Source: Bog-756 sp963696495 (GTDB taxonomy: Bacteria; Actinomycetota; Acidimicrobiia; Acidimicrobiales; RAAP-2). From it: 64,000 bases of DNA. The notes below the pieces were generated by a model, which saw only the letters and a list, made by a program, of their open reading frames with translations, searched no databases and was not told where the DNA came from. Below, piece by piece: positions 38,240 through 47,315 of this stretch (within the stretch, counting starts at the first letter, position 1; each line of letters opens with the position of its first letter). The stretch spans positions 372,001 through 436,000 of the forward strand of contig CAVOKJ010000004.1 of the NCBI GenBank assembly GCA_963696495.1, given 5' to 3'. Position numbers and translations under genes: made by a program.

Positions 38240-40084
38240 GTGATCGATCAGGAAGTCGGCTCCGGCGGCAGCGGCGTCAACCCGGCATCCATCGGTGCCG
38301 AACTGGCCGGCCTGGAAGCCCTTATGCGACAGATGGAGAACGATCGCCGGCCGGACATCGAGGCGGTGGATCCCGCCCATCGCCTCGATGCCATCAACCT
38401 GGTCCACTATCTGGCGCTCCGGCAGGGCGACGTCCGCCAGTTGCAGCATTGGCTGGGGGCACGCGGCCTCTCATCACTCGGCAGGTGCGAGGCTCATGTG
38501 CTGGCGACGGTCGAGAGCGTCCGCGCCGCACTCGTCGGGACACCACCCCAGTTCGGATCGGCGATCCAGAGCTTCGAGGAGGGTCGTGCGGCCCTCGACG
38601 GCAACACCGACGCCCTGCTCGGACCCCGACCTCCGGGTCGGGTGCCCCGAATCATGGTGACACTCCCGACCGAGGCGGCGGACGACCTCGACCTGGTCCG
38701 GAATCTGGTGGCTCTGGGAATGGACGTCGCCCGCATCAACGGGGCACACGATGAACCCGGTGTGTGGCGCCGCATGGCGCGCCATGTCCGGCGTGCATCT
38801 GCCGAAGTCGGCCGACCGTGCCGGGTGTCGATGGACCTGTCGGGACCGAAGCTTCGGACCGGTCCGCTGCTGGAGGGGCCACAGGTGATGAAACTGCGCC
38901 CGGAGCGTGATCTTCGAGGCGTGCCGGTCTCACCAGCCGTCGTGAAGCTGGTGGGCGCTGCGGTGTCCGACTGCCCGGCACGGGCACTGCCTGTGGAGCC
39001 TGGGTGGCTCGGGCGCCGCCGGCCCGGAGACCTGGTCAGCTTGACGGATGCTCGCGGCTCCAGGCGGGAGCTCCGGATCCTGGCTTCGGCTTCTGGAGGC
39101 TGTGAGGCGGAGGTGTGGGACACCACCTATGCGGAGACGGGCACCGTTCTGTCCTGTCGGGGTGACGTCACCCGCATCGGTGCTCTGGCCATGATCCCCC
39201 AGTTCCACGTGCTGCGCACCGGGGACCTGCTGGTGTTCAGCCGCGAACTCGACCCGGCCGTGCCTTGGCGGCGTGGGCGACCCGGGTTCGCCCGAATCGG
39301 ATGCACCTTCCCCGCTGCCTTCGACGCAGCCAAGATCGGAGAGCGGGTCGACCTCGACGACGGGAAGCTGACCGGCGTCATCCAGGGTGTCGATCACGAC
39401 GAGATGCAGGTCCGGATCACGTCCGCCGGGGCAATGGGCTCACGGCTCCGCGCCGAGAAGGGGATAAACCTACCGGACACCGATCTTGTCGCCTCGGCGG
39501 TGAGCGATGCTGATCTGCCGCTGCTCGAGGTCGCTGCAACCTGTGCCGACATGCTGGCGGTGTCCTTCATCCGCCACGAACACGATATCGACGAGGTCCA
39601 CGGCTATCTGAGACGCGTGCAGGCCGAGCATCTGGGGCTCGTACTCAAGATCGAGACCACGGCGGCGTTCGCTCGGCTTCCCGAGATCCTGCTGCACGCA
39701 ATGCGCTCTCCACTCGTGGGGGTCATGATCGCTCGAGGGGACCTGGCCGTAGAAGTCGGCTACGAGCGGCTGGCCGAGGTCCAAGAGGAGATTCTCTGGC
39801 TGTGCGAAGCCGCCCACCTCCCGGTCATCTGGGCCACGGAGGTGCTCGACCAACTCGCTCGCACGGGCCGGCCGTCGCGAGCCGAGGTGACTGACGCGGC
39901 GATGAGCCAACGAGCGGAGTGCGTCATGCTCAACAAGGGGCCCCACGTCGATGAGGCAATTGTTGCGCTTGACGGCATCCTCCGGCGGATGTCCCGACAT
40001 CAACGCAAGAAGACTTCACTGCTGCGTCCGCTCCTGAGTTGGGCGCCACCGACGATCCCGGAAGCCCCCATACGGAAGGGTTGA
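38240..40084 (+). CDS. Pyruvate-kinase-like enzyme with N-terminal extension
   Basis: A 614-residue protein. About 130 residues of helical sequence without a known domain come first. The kinase-type barrel then reads RIMVTLPTEAADDLDLVRNLVALGMDVARINGAHD, SMDLSGPKLRTG, an altered middle domain, LGLVLKIETTAAFARLP (active-site Lys/Glu) and MIARGDLAVEVGYERLAEVQEEILWLCEAAHLPVIWATEVLDQL. The usual C-terminal regulatory domain of pyruvate kinases is missing. It may make pyruvate from phosphoenolpyruvate or act on a related enolphosphate. GTG start 7 bases after a TACCGT box, so leaderless. Confidence 0.8.
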   Translation: MIDQEVGSGGSGVNPASIGAELAGLEALMRQMENDRRPDIEAVDPAHRLDAINLVHYLALRQGDVRQLQHWLGARGLSSLGRCEAHVLATVESVRAALVGTPPQFGSAIQSFEEGRAALDGNTDALLGPRPPGRVPRIMVTLPTEAADDLDLVRNLVALGMDVARINGAHDEPGVWRRMARHVRRASAEVGRPCRVSMDLSGPKLRTGPLLEGPQVMKLRPERDLRGVPVSPAVVKLVGAAVSDCPARALPVEPGWLGRRRPGDLVSLTDARGSRRELRILASASGGCEAEVWDTTYAETGTVLSCRGDVTRIGALAMIPQFHVLRTGDLLVFSRELDPAVPWRRGRPGFARIGCTFPAAFDAAKIGERVDLDDGKLTGVIQGVDHDEMQVRITSAGAMGSRLRAEKGINLPDTDLVASAVSDADLPLLEVAATCADMLAVSFIRHEHDIDEVHGYLRRVQAEHLGLVLKIETTAAFARLPEILLHAMRSPLVGVMIARGDLAVEVGYERLAEVQEEILWLCEAAHLPVIWATEVLDQLARTGRPSRAEVTDAAMSQRAECVMLNKGPHVDEAIVALDGILRRMSRHQRKKTSLLRPLLSWAPPTIPEAPIRKG

Positions 40085-40269
40085 TCCCGAAGCGGCGGAC
40101 CGCCCACCGGCTGCACTGGGGACAGTGCGCTGGGCTGAGGGCGCCCCCGGTGGCCACGGACAGGTTGCCTCCGCCACGGGCCGGCCCGGGTGCCACCGAA
40201 GTTTCACCCGAACGTAAGCCTGCTGTCACCGATCGGCTACGTTGCCGGGTTACAAATGACGGAGGTCCG

Positions 40270-40530
40270 GTGCGCAGGCGTGCGGGCCATGAGGTTGAGG
40301 CGCTGCCGGCGCAGGGGTATCCCACTGGCCCCCGTCGGCGGCGCTCCCTCAAGGATCTGGAGGCCGCATGGCCAGAGGCGAGGCGATCGGCTGCCCGTCA
40401 CCACCTGCTGGCAACGTTGGGTCGGATCGCCGTGGATCTCCTGGGGTTCTACAGCGTCGTCTCCCTTCTGGTGTACCTGGTGAGAGGCTTGGCATTCCCG
40501 TGGACGTCTACGCCTTCACCGGAGGATTGA
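40270..40530 (+). CDS. Small single-TM protein (86 aa)
   Basis: GTG with GGAGGT 4 bases upstream opens 86 codons. The first 55 residues are basic (RRRAGHEV, GPRRRRSLKDLEAAWPEARRSAARHH), followed by one membrane helix (about 50-74, IAVDLLGFYSVVSLLVYLVRGLAF) and a short Ser/Pro tail. It resembles no family I know. A good ribosome site and coherent topology support it. It follows the pyruvate-kinase-like gene by 185 bases. Confidence 0.6.
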   Translation: MRRRAGHEVEALPAQGYPTGPRRRRSLKDLEAAWPEARRSAARHHLLATLGRIAVDLLGFYSVVSLLVYLVRGLAFPWTSTPSPED

Positions 40531-40695
40531 CCACCGGAGCTTCCCGGCACGAGGCCCGCGACCCGGAACATCTGCGCCGCAGTTGACGAGGCCGTCCCCG
40601 GCCGACCCGCTACTCGTCAGGCGGAGATTCCTGCCCCAGTTGGGTGTTTCGGTCGAGCCCCGGGCGCTACCGTGGTTCAGGCGATTGGAGCACGG

Positions 40696-41370
40696 GTGAC
40701 AGGTCGACGTGGCGCGGTTGCGGTGCTGTGCGTCGGACTGGTTGTTTCGGCCTGCACCGGCTCCTCATCCGCTGCGCATCCGTCGAATCCGCCGGGAGAT
40801 CGAGCCTCGGCGACGTCTTCGCTGGTGCCAAGCTCCACCGCAACGACACTCTCCACTGTCCCCATCCAGTCGCCGGCACCGGCCTGTCCGCCCGGGTGCA
40901 GCTACCCGTCCAGCTTCAACGCCGTCACCGTTCTCGCATCGTCGGCGACCATGGTGGCGATCGTCACGGTCAGCAGGCCGGCCGACCGAACTGGCGCTGG
41001 GAACGTCTCCGTCGACAGGGTCCTGCAGGGCAACGCCAGCGACAACGTCTACCCTCCGAGATCAGGGGCACTGCCCCACATCATGGCCGTGGCCAAGGCA
41101 ACGGCGGGTAAGAGCTACGTCATCTTCACTTCGTTCGATCGTGGGGGCCCCTGCCCGTCAGCCCTCTTCGCCTACGATCCCAGCACCCAGGTCGCAACCT
41201 TCATCGCTCAGTGGAGCGGCCTCGGCCCCGTCGATCAAATCCCACTGCCGGGACGGGTGACAGTGATTCCGGCAACGATCGACCTGGCCACTCTGCGAAC
41301 CCTTCTGTACCCGACCGGTGGTGTCATCTATCCCGTTGACACGGGAGAATCATTCTGTCCGGGACCCTGA
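40696..41370 (+). CDS. Secreted lipoprotein, unknown function
   Basis: A 224-residue protein with a lipoprotein signal: basic start (TGRRG), hydrophobic core and lipobox VVSAC at about residues 17-21. A Ser/Thr/Pro-rich linker of about 45 residues and a beta-rich domain with five further Cys follow. The VDRVLQGNASDNVYPPRSGA and KSYVIFTSFDRGG parts resemble uncharacterised extracellular domains of actinobacteria. GTG at 40696 is preferred; an earlier in-frame GTG at 40672 overlaps a TACCGT box and would give a longer, less typical signal. Converges with the PhoU-like gene. Confidence 0.72.
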   Translation: MTGRRGAVAVLCVGLVVSACTGSSSAAHPSNPPGDRASATSSLVPSSTATTLSTVPIQSPAPACPPGCSYPSSFNAVTVLASSATMVAIVTVSRPADRTGAGNVSVDRVLQGNASDNVYPPRSGALPHIMAVAKATAGKSYVIFTSFDRGGPCPSALFAYDPSTQVATFIAQWSGLGPVDQIPLPGRVTVIPATIDLATLRTLLYPTGGVIYPVDTGESFCPGP

Positions 41371-41414
41371 TGGCCAGCTCGACGCCTGCACCGCGGGTCA
41401 GCGACGGTCCGAGG

Positions 41415-42038
41415 TCAGGGTTGGGTGTCGGCGAGAAGCTCGATGCGGCGTGAGAGGTTCACCGCGTGATCGCCGAGGCGCTCGAAGAAGCGGGCCAGCA
41501 GCGTCACCTGAGCGGCGATGGTGATGGACATCTGCTCGGTCGCCACTTCACGGGTCAACGCCTCGTGGAGGATGTCCATCTCCTCGTCGGCCTTGGCCAA
41601 CCGCTCACCGATACGGTCGCGATCACCGAAGGCATCGGCCGCCTGTTGCCACATCTCGTTGGCCACCTCGGTCATGGACTGGACGATGCCCCGACTCCGC
41701 GGGCTCATGGCCGAGCCCAGGTGGTCCACGGCCCGTTGGGCGACGTGCTCGGCCAGATCGGCGCTTCGCTCCAGTTCGGGGATGATGAGAAGGAGGCCGA
41801 CCAGGTAGCGCAGCTGGTCGCCTTGGACCGGACGCTCCTGCAGCTCGTCCCAGATGAGGAGCTCCACCTCGGCGGTCAGGGCATCCACCGCCTGGTCTCC
41901 GTCGATGACGGCCTGGCCGAGCAGAGCCTCGCCGCTGAGCAGGGCGTGCGTGGCTCTGGACAGCGCCTCGGAAACCAAGGCGAAGAGCTGGATGACTTTG
42001 TGGTCGATGGCATCGAAGCCCGAGGGTTGGGAGTTCAC
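41415..42038 (-). CDS. PhoU-like phosphate regulator
   Basis: A 207-residue all-helical protein with two three-helix PhoU units. Metal-site acidic motifs are seen in the E-x-x-x-D pattern: ALLGQAVIDGDQAVDALTAEVELLIWDE, IPELERSADLAEHVAQRAV, and FERLGDHAVNLSRRIE. PhoU proteins restrain phosphate uptake and Pho signalling. No pst genes adjoin it, unlike typical phoU. It is upstream-neighboured by the SpoIIE phosphatase on the same strand, with 285 bases between. Confidence 0.87.
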   Translation of the reverse strand: MNSQPSGFDAIDHKVIQLFALVSEALSRATHALLSGEALLGQAVIDGDQAVDALTAEVELLIWDELQERPVQGDQLRYLVGLLLIIPELERSADLAEHVAQRAVDHLGSAMSPRSRGIVQSMTEVANEMWQQAADAFGDRDRIGERLAKADEEMDILHEALTREVATEQMSITIAAQVTLLARFFERLGDHAVNLSRRIELLADTQP

Positions 42039-42322
42039 GTCGCCCAGAGTCTACCCACGACCTGGGCTTTCATCCGTGCGAAGCCGCCGTCTGGCCGGTC
42101 GCCGCCACCATGGACCGACGAGGTCGGTGGGCCTCGAGAGGGCGCACTCACCGGCACTCATGGTCGGACGACCGACGACCGAGCACCGACATGCGGGTCG
42201 GGAAGCGAGTCCGGCTCGTGCCGAGCCCGACAGGTGTCCCCGGGGAGCCTGGGTACCGACCGGCCCGGACCAGGACGGGCTCCACATCCGGCGCCCGGGG
42301 TTCGGATCAGCGGGGCCGATCG

Positions 42323-44119
42323 CTACGTGGCATCGGTCCACCGGAACGCCAGCACGGCGATGTCGTCCTCGGTGCCACTGGCCGCCAGTCCGGTCACCAG
42401 CCCTTCCACCAGACCCTCGAGCGTCTGCTCCTCCTGCGACGTCGCCAGGGTTCTGAGGCGCTGTAGTCCCACCTCGAGCCCCTCGGTGCGCCGTTCGACC
42501 AGGCCGTCGGTGAAGGCGATCAATGTGGATCCGACCGGCATGACCGTGGTCTTCGAGCCGTACCTGCTCGCCGTCACCCCGAGGGGAGGACCCAATCTCG
42601 TGCTCACAAAGGAGGCGTCGTCGCCCGATATGAGGAGCGGGTTCAGATGCCCGGCGTTGGCCAGGGTGATCTCACGCGACTGCAGATCGCCCACGCCGAC
42701 CAGGATCGTCGCAAAATGACCGTCGTCGTCCACGTCGATCTGTCGGGCGCACATGTCCAAGACGGTCTCGGGGGGGTGTCCCTCGACGAGATAGGCGCGT
42801 ACGGTGAAGCGGAGCCGTGCCATGATCGTGGCCGCGCTGACGCCCCGTCCGGACACGTCACCGACGACGAATGCGAAGCGGGTGTCGTCCACTGCGACCA
42901 CGCTGTACCAGTCTCCGCCGATGTCCACCCCGTCCGCTCCGGCGACGTACCTCGTGGCGATCTCGAGATTGGGGATCTCGGGGTTGAACTGGGGTAGGAG
43001 CGCCAGTTGCAGTGTCGCGGCGATGGTGCGCTGCTCGGCGAAGAGGCCGTCGAGCCGGTCGTAGAGCCCGGTGATCGTCTCGGCGTCCTGTTCCGCCTCC
43101 CGCCGTCGCGCCACCAGTTGCCACGTCACGAACGCCGCGGCCGCGGTCAGCAGGACGCCACCGACGAGGAATATCCAGGGCAGCTGTTGCCCGAGTGTGC
43201 CCCCCAGCTGTCCGCTCGGCGCCGCCACCAGGGTGAGGGTGGTGTCCCCGAAGGGGATCTTGGCCCGGGATGTGTCACCGGTGACGGGCAGCTCGGCCTC
43301 CGGCAGGTCCGTGGTTGCCAGATCGGTCATGTTCACGGGCCCGAGGTAGGTGGCATAGTCCAGGTCCGAGAACGCCGAGTTGCCTTCCACCGGAACTTGT
43401 CGGTCTGCCGGGATGGCCCGTTCAGCATAGACGACGTAGGTGCGGTCATTGGGGTCGGCGATGGCATAGCCGATCCTCTGGAGACTGCCGACCTTGACGC
43501 TGGTCACGACGAATGTCGGGCTGGCGAGCGCATGGCTGATGAAGTCCTGGGCCTCGCTCGACGTGGGCGCAAGCCCGGCGGGTGCCCCGATAGAGGTCAC
43601 CGGCTCCAGGGCCGTCCCGTCGGTCTTCCAGAGGGTCGCCCCCACGAACAGCCGGCCAGGCCCGACATAGGCAGCCATGTACTGGCTGAAGTGCTGGGGG
43701 CTGCCGGCCGTCGCCGACTCGATCTGGAGCGCCGTTGCCAGGGGATCACGGATCTCGAGGATCGTCGAGCCGAGCACGGCCGCGGCCTGGTGGGTCTGGA
43801 CCACGAGCAGTCGGTGCTCGTTGTGCCGGTTGAGGGTCCAGGCCGTCCAGCTGACCGCCGCCGTGATCAACAGGCCGAGCCCGACCACGAGGAGTGCTGC
43901 CCACATGGGGGTCAGCCGCTTCCGGGACCGGCCCCCGTCCGTGCCGCGTTCGGCCGGGCCATGGCCGCCGACCGACTCCCCGCCGGTCAGCGAGGTGTCC
44001 GAATCCACAGCCGGAGGTGCGGCGACCCGGCTCTCCAGCTGCTCGGCGCGGGGGGCTTCAGCGGACATCTCGTTCTTTCGTCGGTCCTCATGATCGCCGG
44101 TCGTCTCGAGCGGGATCAC
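42323..44119 (-). CDS. Membrane-bound PP2C-type phosphatase (SpoIIE/RsbU-like)
   Basis: A 598-residue sensor phosphatase. A hydrophilic start (about 1-70), one helix at 72-92, an outer sensory domain of about 210 residues (CHASE-like, residues 95-310), a second helix near 315-337, a coiled linker (RRREAEQDAETITGLYDRLD) and a SpoIIE domain: IGGDWYSVVAVDDTRFAFVVGDVSGRGVSAATIMARLR, ILVGVGDLQ, LANAGHLNPL, LIAFTDGLVERR. Metal Asp residues are present. It likely dephosphorylates an anti-sigma antagonist in response to an outside signal. The GTG lies 10 bases after TACCGT; ATG at 44068 is an alternative. Confidence 0.85.
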   Translation of the reverse strand: MIPLETTGDHEDRRKNEMSAEAPRAEQLESRVAAPPAVDSDTSLTGGESVGGHGPAERGTDGGRSRKRLTPMWAALLVVGLGLLITAAVSWTAWTLNRHNEHRLLVVQTHQAAAVLGSTILEIRDPLATALQIESATAGSPQHFSQYMAAYVGPGRLFVGATLWKTDGTALEPVTSIGAPAGLAPTSSEAQDFISHALASPTFVVTSVKVGSLQRIGYAIADPNDRTYVVYAERAIPADRQVPVEGNSAFSDLDYATYLGPVNMTDLATTDLPEAELPVTGDTSRAKIPFGDTTLTLVAAPSGQLGGTLGQQLPWIFLVGGVLLTAAAAFVTWQLVARRREAEQDAETITGLYDRLDGLFAEQRTIAATLQLALLPQFNPEIPNLEIATRYVAGADGVDIGGDWYSVVAVDDTRFAFVVGDVSGRGVSAATIMARLRFTVRAYLVEGHPPETVLDMCARQIDVDDDGHFATILVGVGDLQSREITLANAGHLNPLLISGDDASFVSTRLGPPLGVTASRYGSKTTVMPVGSTLIAFTDGLVERRTEGLEVGLQRLRTLATSQEEQTLEGLVEGLVTGLAASGTEDDIAVLAFRWTDAT

Positions 44120-44129
44120 CGTGGGTGAG

Positions 44130-44135
44130 ACGGTA
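44130..44135 (-). promoter_or_regulatory. -10 box of the SpoIIE phosphatase gene
   Basis: TACCGT on the minus strand, 10 bases before the GTG at 44119. Same hexamer as at 1617 and 38227. Confidence 0.35.
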
Positions 44136-44257
44136 GAGGCTCGACGCCACGATGATCAATACCTGCGGGTCGGGCCTGCGGCATACGAAGGCGCCTCACC
44201 CGTACCCACCCCGACCTGGCCGGTCCCGCCGTCGAAGGTCGTGCCGCTGGCGGAGGC

Positions 44258-44710
44258 TCAGGTCCCGGCCGGCTCGGCCTCGCCCAGCAACTGCCGGGCA
44301 ATGGTCGTCTGGTCGAAGTAGACGCGCTCGCCGACGATCCGCTCGCCGCCCGGTTCGAACACGAAGAGGGCGCACATGCGGCAACGAAAGGCGCGGCCGG
44401 TCGGCGCCACGCCGTGGAGCTCGCCGGCGTGGGTCCCGAGCAGGTCGAACTCGGCCACGACCACGTCCTCGCCGTAGGTCAGGACGACGTTCTCGTTGCG
44501 CTGGTCGGGAAATGAAGAACGCGACGCTCGGTAGTAGCCGGCCACCTCCTCGGGACCGTCGTACACCTCGCCGGTGGCAATGAGCTCGTAACGGGGGTGT
44601 TCGAACGTGCTCATGGTCACGTCGAAATCGAGTTCGTTCTCCGACTGCATGTGCAGGCGGACGAGAGCCAAACGTCGCTCGCGCAAGGACTGATCGGCGG
44701 TCTGGGTCAT
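44258..44710 (-). CDS. SnoaL-like NTF2-fold protein
   Basis: A 150-residue protein with RRLALVRLHMQSENELDFDVTMSTFEHPRYELIATGEVYDGPEEVAGYYRASRSSFPD, GVAPTGRAFRCRMCALFVFEPGGERIVGERVYFDQTTIARQLG-type ending. It matches the nuclear-transport-factor-2-like fold with the polyketide-cyclase SnoaL pattern (YDG-x-E-E-V...SFPD). Substrate and role unknown. GAGGAGGT-like purines (GAGAGGTTCACG) are 5' of the ATG. It sits between two signalling genes without evident link. Confidence 0.82.
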   Translation of the reverse strand: MTQTADQSLRERRLALVRLHMQSENELDFDVTMSTFEHPRYELIATGEVYDGPEEVAGYYRASRSSFPDQRNENVVLTYGEDVVVAEFDLLGTHAGELHGVAPTGRAFRCRMCALFVFEPGGERIVGERVYFDQTTIARQLLGEAEPAGT

Positions 44711-44779
44711 CGTGAACCTCTCCTCGGTACGGGCAGCGGGCCAAATCTACGCCGATGGGAGGGTGAAGGTGTCTGAGCC

Positions 44780-45157
44780 CTATCCGGTTCCGGCCAGCAG
44801 GGCCTGAACCCGGCTGACCAACTCCCGCGGACTGAACGGTTTCACGATGTAGTCCTGTGCGCCGGCCGCAAAACCGAGTTCGACGTCTGATTCCTGGGCT
44901 TTCGCCGTCAGCAGGATGACCACGGTCGAGTCCTGTTCGACGTCTCGTCGCAGGGCTCGGCATGCCTCGACACCACTCATCCGCGGCATCATCCAATCCA
45001 ACAGGATCACATCCGGGTGAACCAAACCGGCGGTCACGAGTCCGGCCTCGCCGTCGGACTCCTCGTGGACCTCGAAGCCGGCTACGTCGAGCACGAACGT
45101 GATCACACTGCGGATGTCCGCCTCGTCATCGACGACGAGGGCGACGGGCCTGCTCAC
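44780..45157 (-). CDS. CheY-like response regulator (REC only)
   Basis: A 125-residue single receiver domain. VALVVDDEADIRSV supplies the acid pocket (Asp10-Asp11), DVILLDWMMP the phosphoacceptor Asp54, LLTAKA Thr84, and YIVKPFSP Lys106. There is no output domain, so it signals by protein contact or passes phosphate onward. The GTG overlaps the TGA of the histidine kinase (GTGA), so the pair is made together and is probably cognate. Confidence 0.92.
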   Translation of the reverse strand: MSRPVALVVDDEADIRSVITFVLDVAGFEVHEESDGEAGLVTAGLVHPDVILLDWMMPRMSGVEACRALRRDVEQDSTVVILLTAKAQESDVELGFAAGAQDYIVKPFSPRELVSRVQALLAGTG

Positions 45158-46647
45158 GATGCGTCCCGGCGGGCCAATGCCGGCACCGCCGAGGGCACCG
45201 GTCGCCTGACCGTCGGGTCGAGAGGGAGCACCATCCGGAAGGTCGCCCCCGATCCTGGCTCGCTTCTCACGCTCACGTGCCCACCGTGGGCGTCGACGAT
45301 CGTCTTGACGACCATGAGACCCAGTCCCACGCCCTGTATATGGAGGCTGGCGGCGGTGGACGTCCGAAAGAACCGTTCGAAGAGGTGTTCCTGCTCCTCG
45401 AACGCAATGCCCACACCCTCGTCTTCGACCTCGATGATGCACTCGCCACCGTCGGGCAGGACCCGAACGCAGACGGCTCCACCGTCGGGAGAGTACTTGA
45501 TGGCATTGGAGACGAGGTTGTCCACAGCCTGCCCGAGCCGGCCGGAATCCCCGACCATCCACACTGATTGTTCGCACGACGCGAACCGGATCGCCACACC
45601 GGATGCTCCGGCGCGCGGTGCCGCCGCCTCGACGGCATCGTGGGCGATCGCCACGATGTCGACATCGGTCATCGTCACCGTGAGATCGGCCCTGTCCAGT
45701 TGGGCGACGAAGAGGAGGTCGCCCACGAGTCGCTCCAGGCGGACCGAGTTCCGGTGGATCACTTCGACGAAGCGAAGGCGGTGCCCCGGAGGGAGGTCTT
45801 CGTCGAGCAGCAGCTCGACGTGGGCGACGATCGCGCTGAGTGGCGTGCGCAGCTCGTGCGAAACCAGGCTGAGGAAGCCGTCCTTGAGCTTTTCGGCCCG
45901 CCGTCGGTCGGAGATGTCCCTGGCGATGGTCGAGCTGCCTCGTGCCGCACCATCCGCACCGACGATCGGCGAGCTGGTGATCGATACATCGACCAGGGTT
46001 CCGTCTTTGCGCACGTGCACGCAAGCGGCGTCCTGCATCTCGGTCGGATCCCGATCGGAGCCCGGTTCGCCCGGGGGGCCGTCCCGGCCGGGCACGGCGA
46101 GCGGTGACAGGGTTCGGCCGAGCATCTCGGTCTCGGTGTAGCCGAACAGCAGCTCTGCCCCGGGATTCCAGCTGGTCACCAGTCCGTTCACGTCTCTTCC
46201 GATGATCGCATCGTGGCTGGACTCGACCACCGCCACAAAATGGGCGGCGAGGTGGTCGGCACGCCGGCTGGCGGTGATGTCACGGATCGCCGCTGACACA
46301 TAGGTTCCCGCGGTGCTCTCCAGAGGTGACAAGGATATCTCCGCGGGGAATTCATCGCCGCTGCTACGCAGTCCGAAGAGCCCGATCCCCCCGCCCATCT
46401 GTCGGAGGCGGGGATGTGCCGAATAGTCCCCGTGGTGGGCGACATGCCCCTGGCGGAACCTTTCGGGAACCAGTACCTCGATGGGGCATCCCACCAATTC
46501 CATCCGGTCGTACCCGAACAGTCGCTCGGCGAGGTCGTTGACCAGTGCTATCTCGCCGTGAGAGTCGACAACCACCATCGCCTCGTCTGCCGAGTCCACC
46601 AACGCACGGGTCGGCGCCCCGATGGAGCTTCTCCCGCTGAACGGCAT
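45154..46647 (-). CDS. PAS-PAS sensor histidine kinase
   Basis: A 497-residue cytoplasmic kinase. Two PAS domains (about 13-125 and 133-247) carry ALVDSADEAMVVVDSHGEIALVNDLAERLFGYDR and AVVESSHDAIIGRDVNGLVTSWNPGAELLFGYT. The H-box is FLSLVSHELRTPLSAI (His264). The ATPase domain has NLVSNAIKYSPDGG (N box), VEDEGVGI, and GVGLGLMVVKTIVDAHGG. All catalytic parts are present. The start is not certain: TTG at 46776 would add 43 Arg-rich residues. No transmembrane helix, so the cue is probably internal. Directly coupled to the CheY-like gene and divergent from the hybrid regulator gene. Confidence 0.88.
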   Translation of the reverse strand: MPFSGRSSIGAPTRALVDSADEAMVVVDSHGEIALVNDLAERLFGYDRMELVGCPIEVLVPERFRQGHVAHHGDYSAHPRLRQMGGGIGLFGLRSSGDEFPAEISLSPLESTAGTYVSAAIRDITASRRADHLAAHFVAVVESSHDAIIGRDVNGLVTSWNPGAELLFGYTETEMLGRTLSPLAVPGRDGPPGEPGSDRDPTEMQDAACVHVRKDGTLVDVSITSSPIVGADGAARGSSTIARDISDRRRAEKLKDGFLSLVSHELRTPLSAIVAHVELLLDEDLPPGHRLRFVEVIHRNSVRLERLVGDLLFVAQLDRADLTVTMTDVDIVAIAHDAVEAAAPRAGASGVAIRFASCEQSVWMVGDSGRLGQAVDNLVSNAIKYSPDGGAVCVRVLPDGGECIIEVEDEGVGIAFEEQEHLFERFFRTSTAASLHIQGVGLGLMVVKTIVDAHGGHVSVRSEPGSGATFRMVLPLDPTVRRPVPSAVPALARRDAS

Positions 46648-47315
46648 TGGCCGGTCCGGTCGGAGCTTCAGGGTCTTGCTCGACTTCGTGGTGTAGCGAA
46701 CAGCTCGCCGGTCCGATCCCACGGGGGGGTGGGCGACGGCATGGCGATGGGCCTCCCGGCGTCGCGTGCGGAGCAATCAATGGACGGGCCGTGTTCGGTC
46801 GATGATGTGCGGTCGAACTGACGGCAAACGATCTCGAATACCGGTCGATACATAGATACATAGTCAAGCAGAGGGGCTGCGTCATTTAGTTCTAATGGTG
46901 CCGGCAAGTTGTCTTCACAACACCAGTCGGGCGCCTCCGAGTCCCACCGGAGACACGCGGTGCTCCGGATCAGGGGTCGTCGGCGTTCGGTCGGAATAGT
47001 GGTCACTACCTCGGTATTCACCATCAATACGTCGACCAGTCGTCGACCGACGTGTCCATCTCCGGAGTGACGGGACGTTGGGATCGAGGCGGGGGAGGGG
47101 TGGACCCTCGCAATCTTTTAGGCCGAACCGCACTCAGTTGCCGCGTCCGCTTTGCCGAAGAACTGGTGCAGAACTACACGATGGTAGTGCCGGGCCCCGG
47201 AGGCAAATCCTGTCGGTATCCGGAGAACCACCGAGCACGAAATGTGGACACCGATCGAGAAGCGTCGGATCGGTGCGCCGAAGGCTCGGAACCTGTCAAC
47301 GACTGGAGCTATGAG
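46648..47315. other. Divergent upstream region of the signalling block
   Basis: About 670 bases between the kinase and the hybrid regulator. A locally AT-rich patch (46845-46900) holds two tandem GATACATA units (46847-46862), TTGACT on the minus strand (46862-46867) as a possible -35 toward the kinase, and the imperfect inverted repeat CATTTAG/CTAATG (46883-46897). No gene is seen. Confidence 0.5.
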
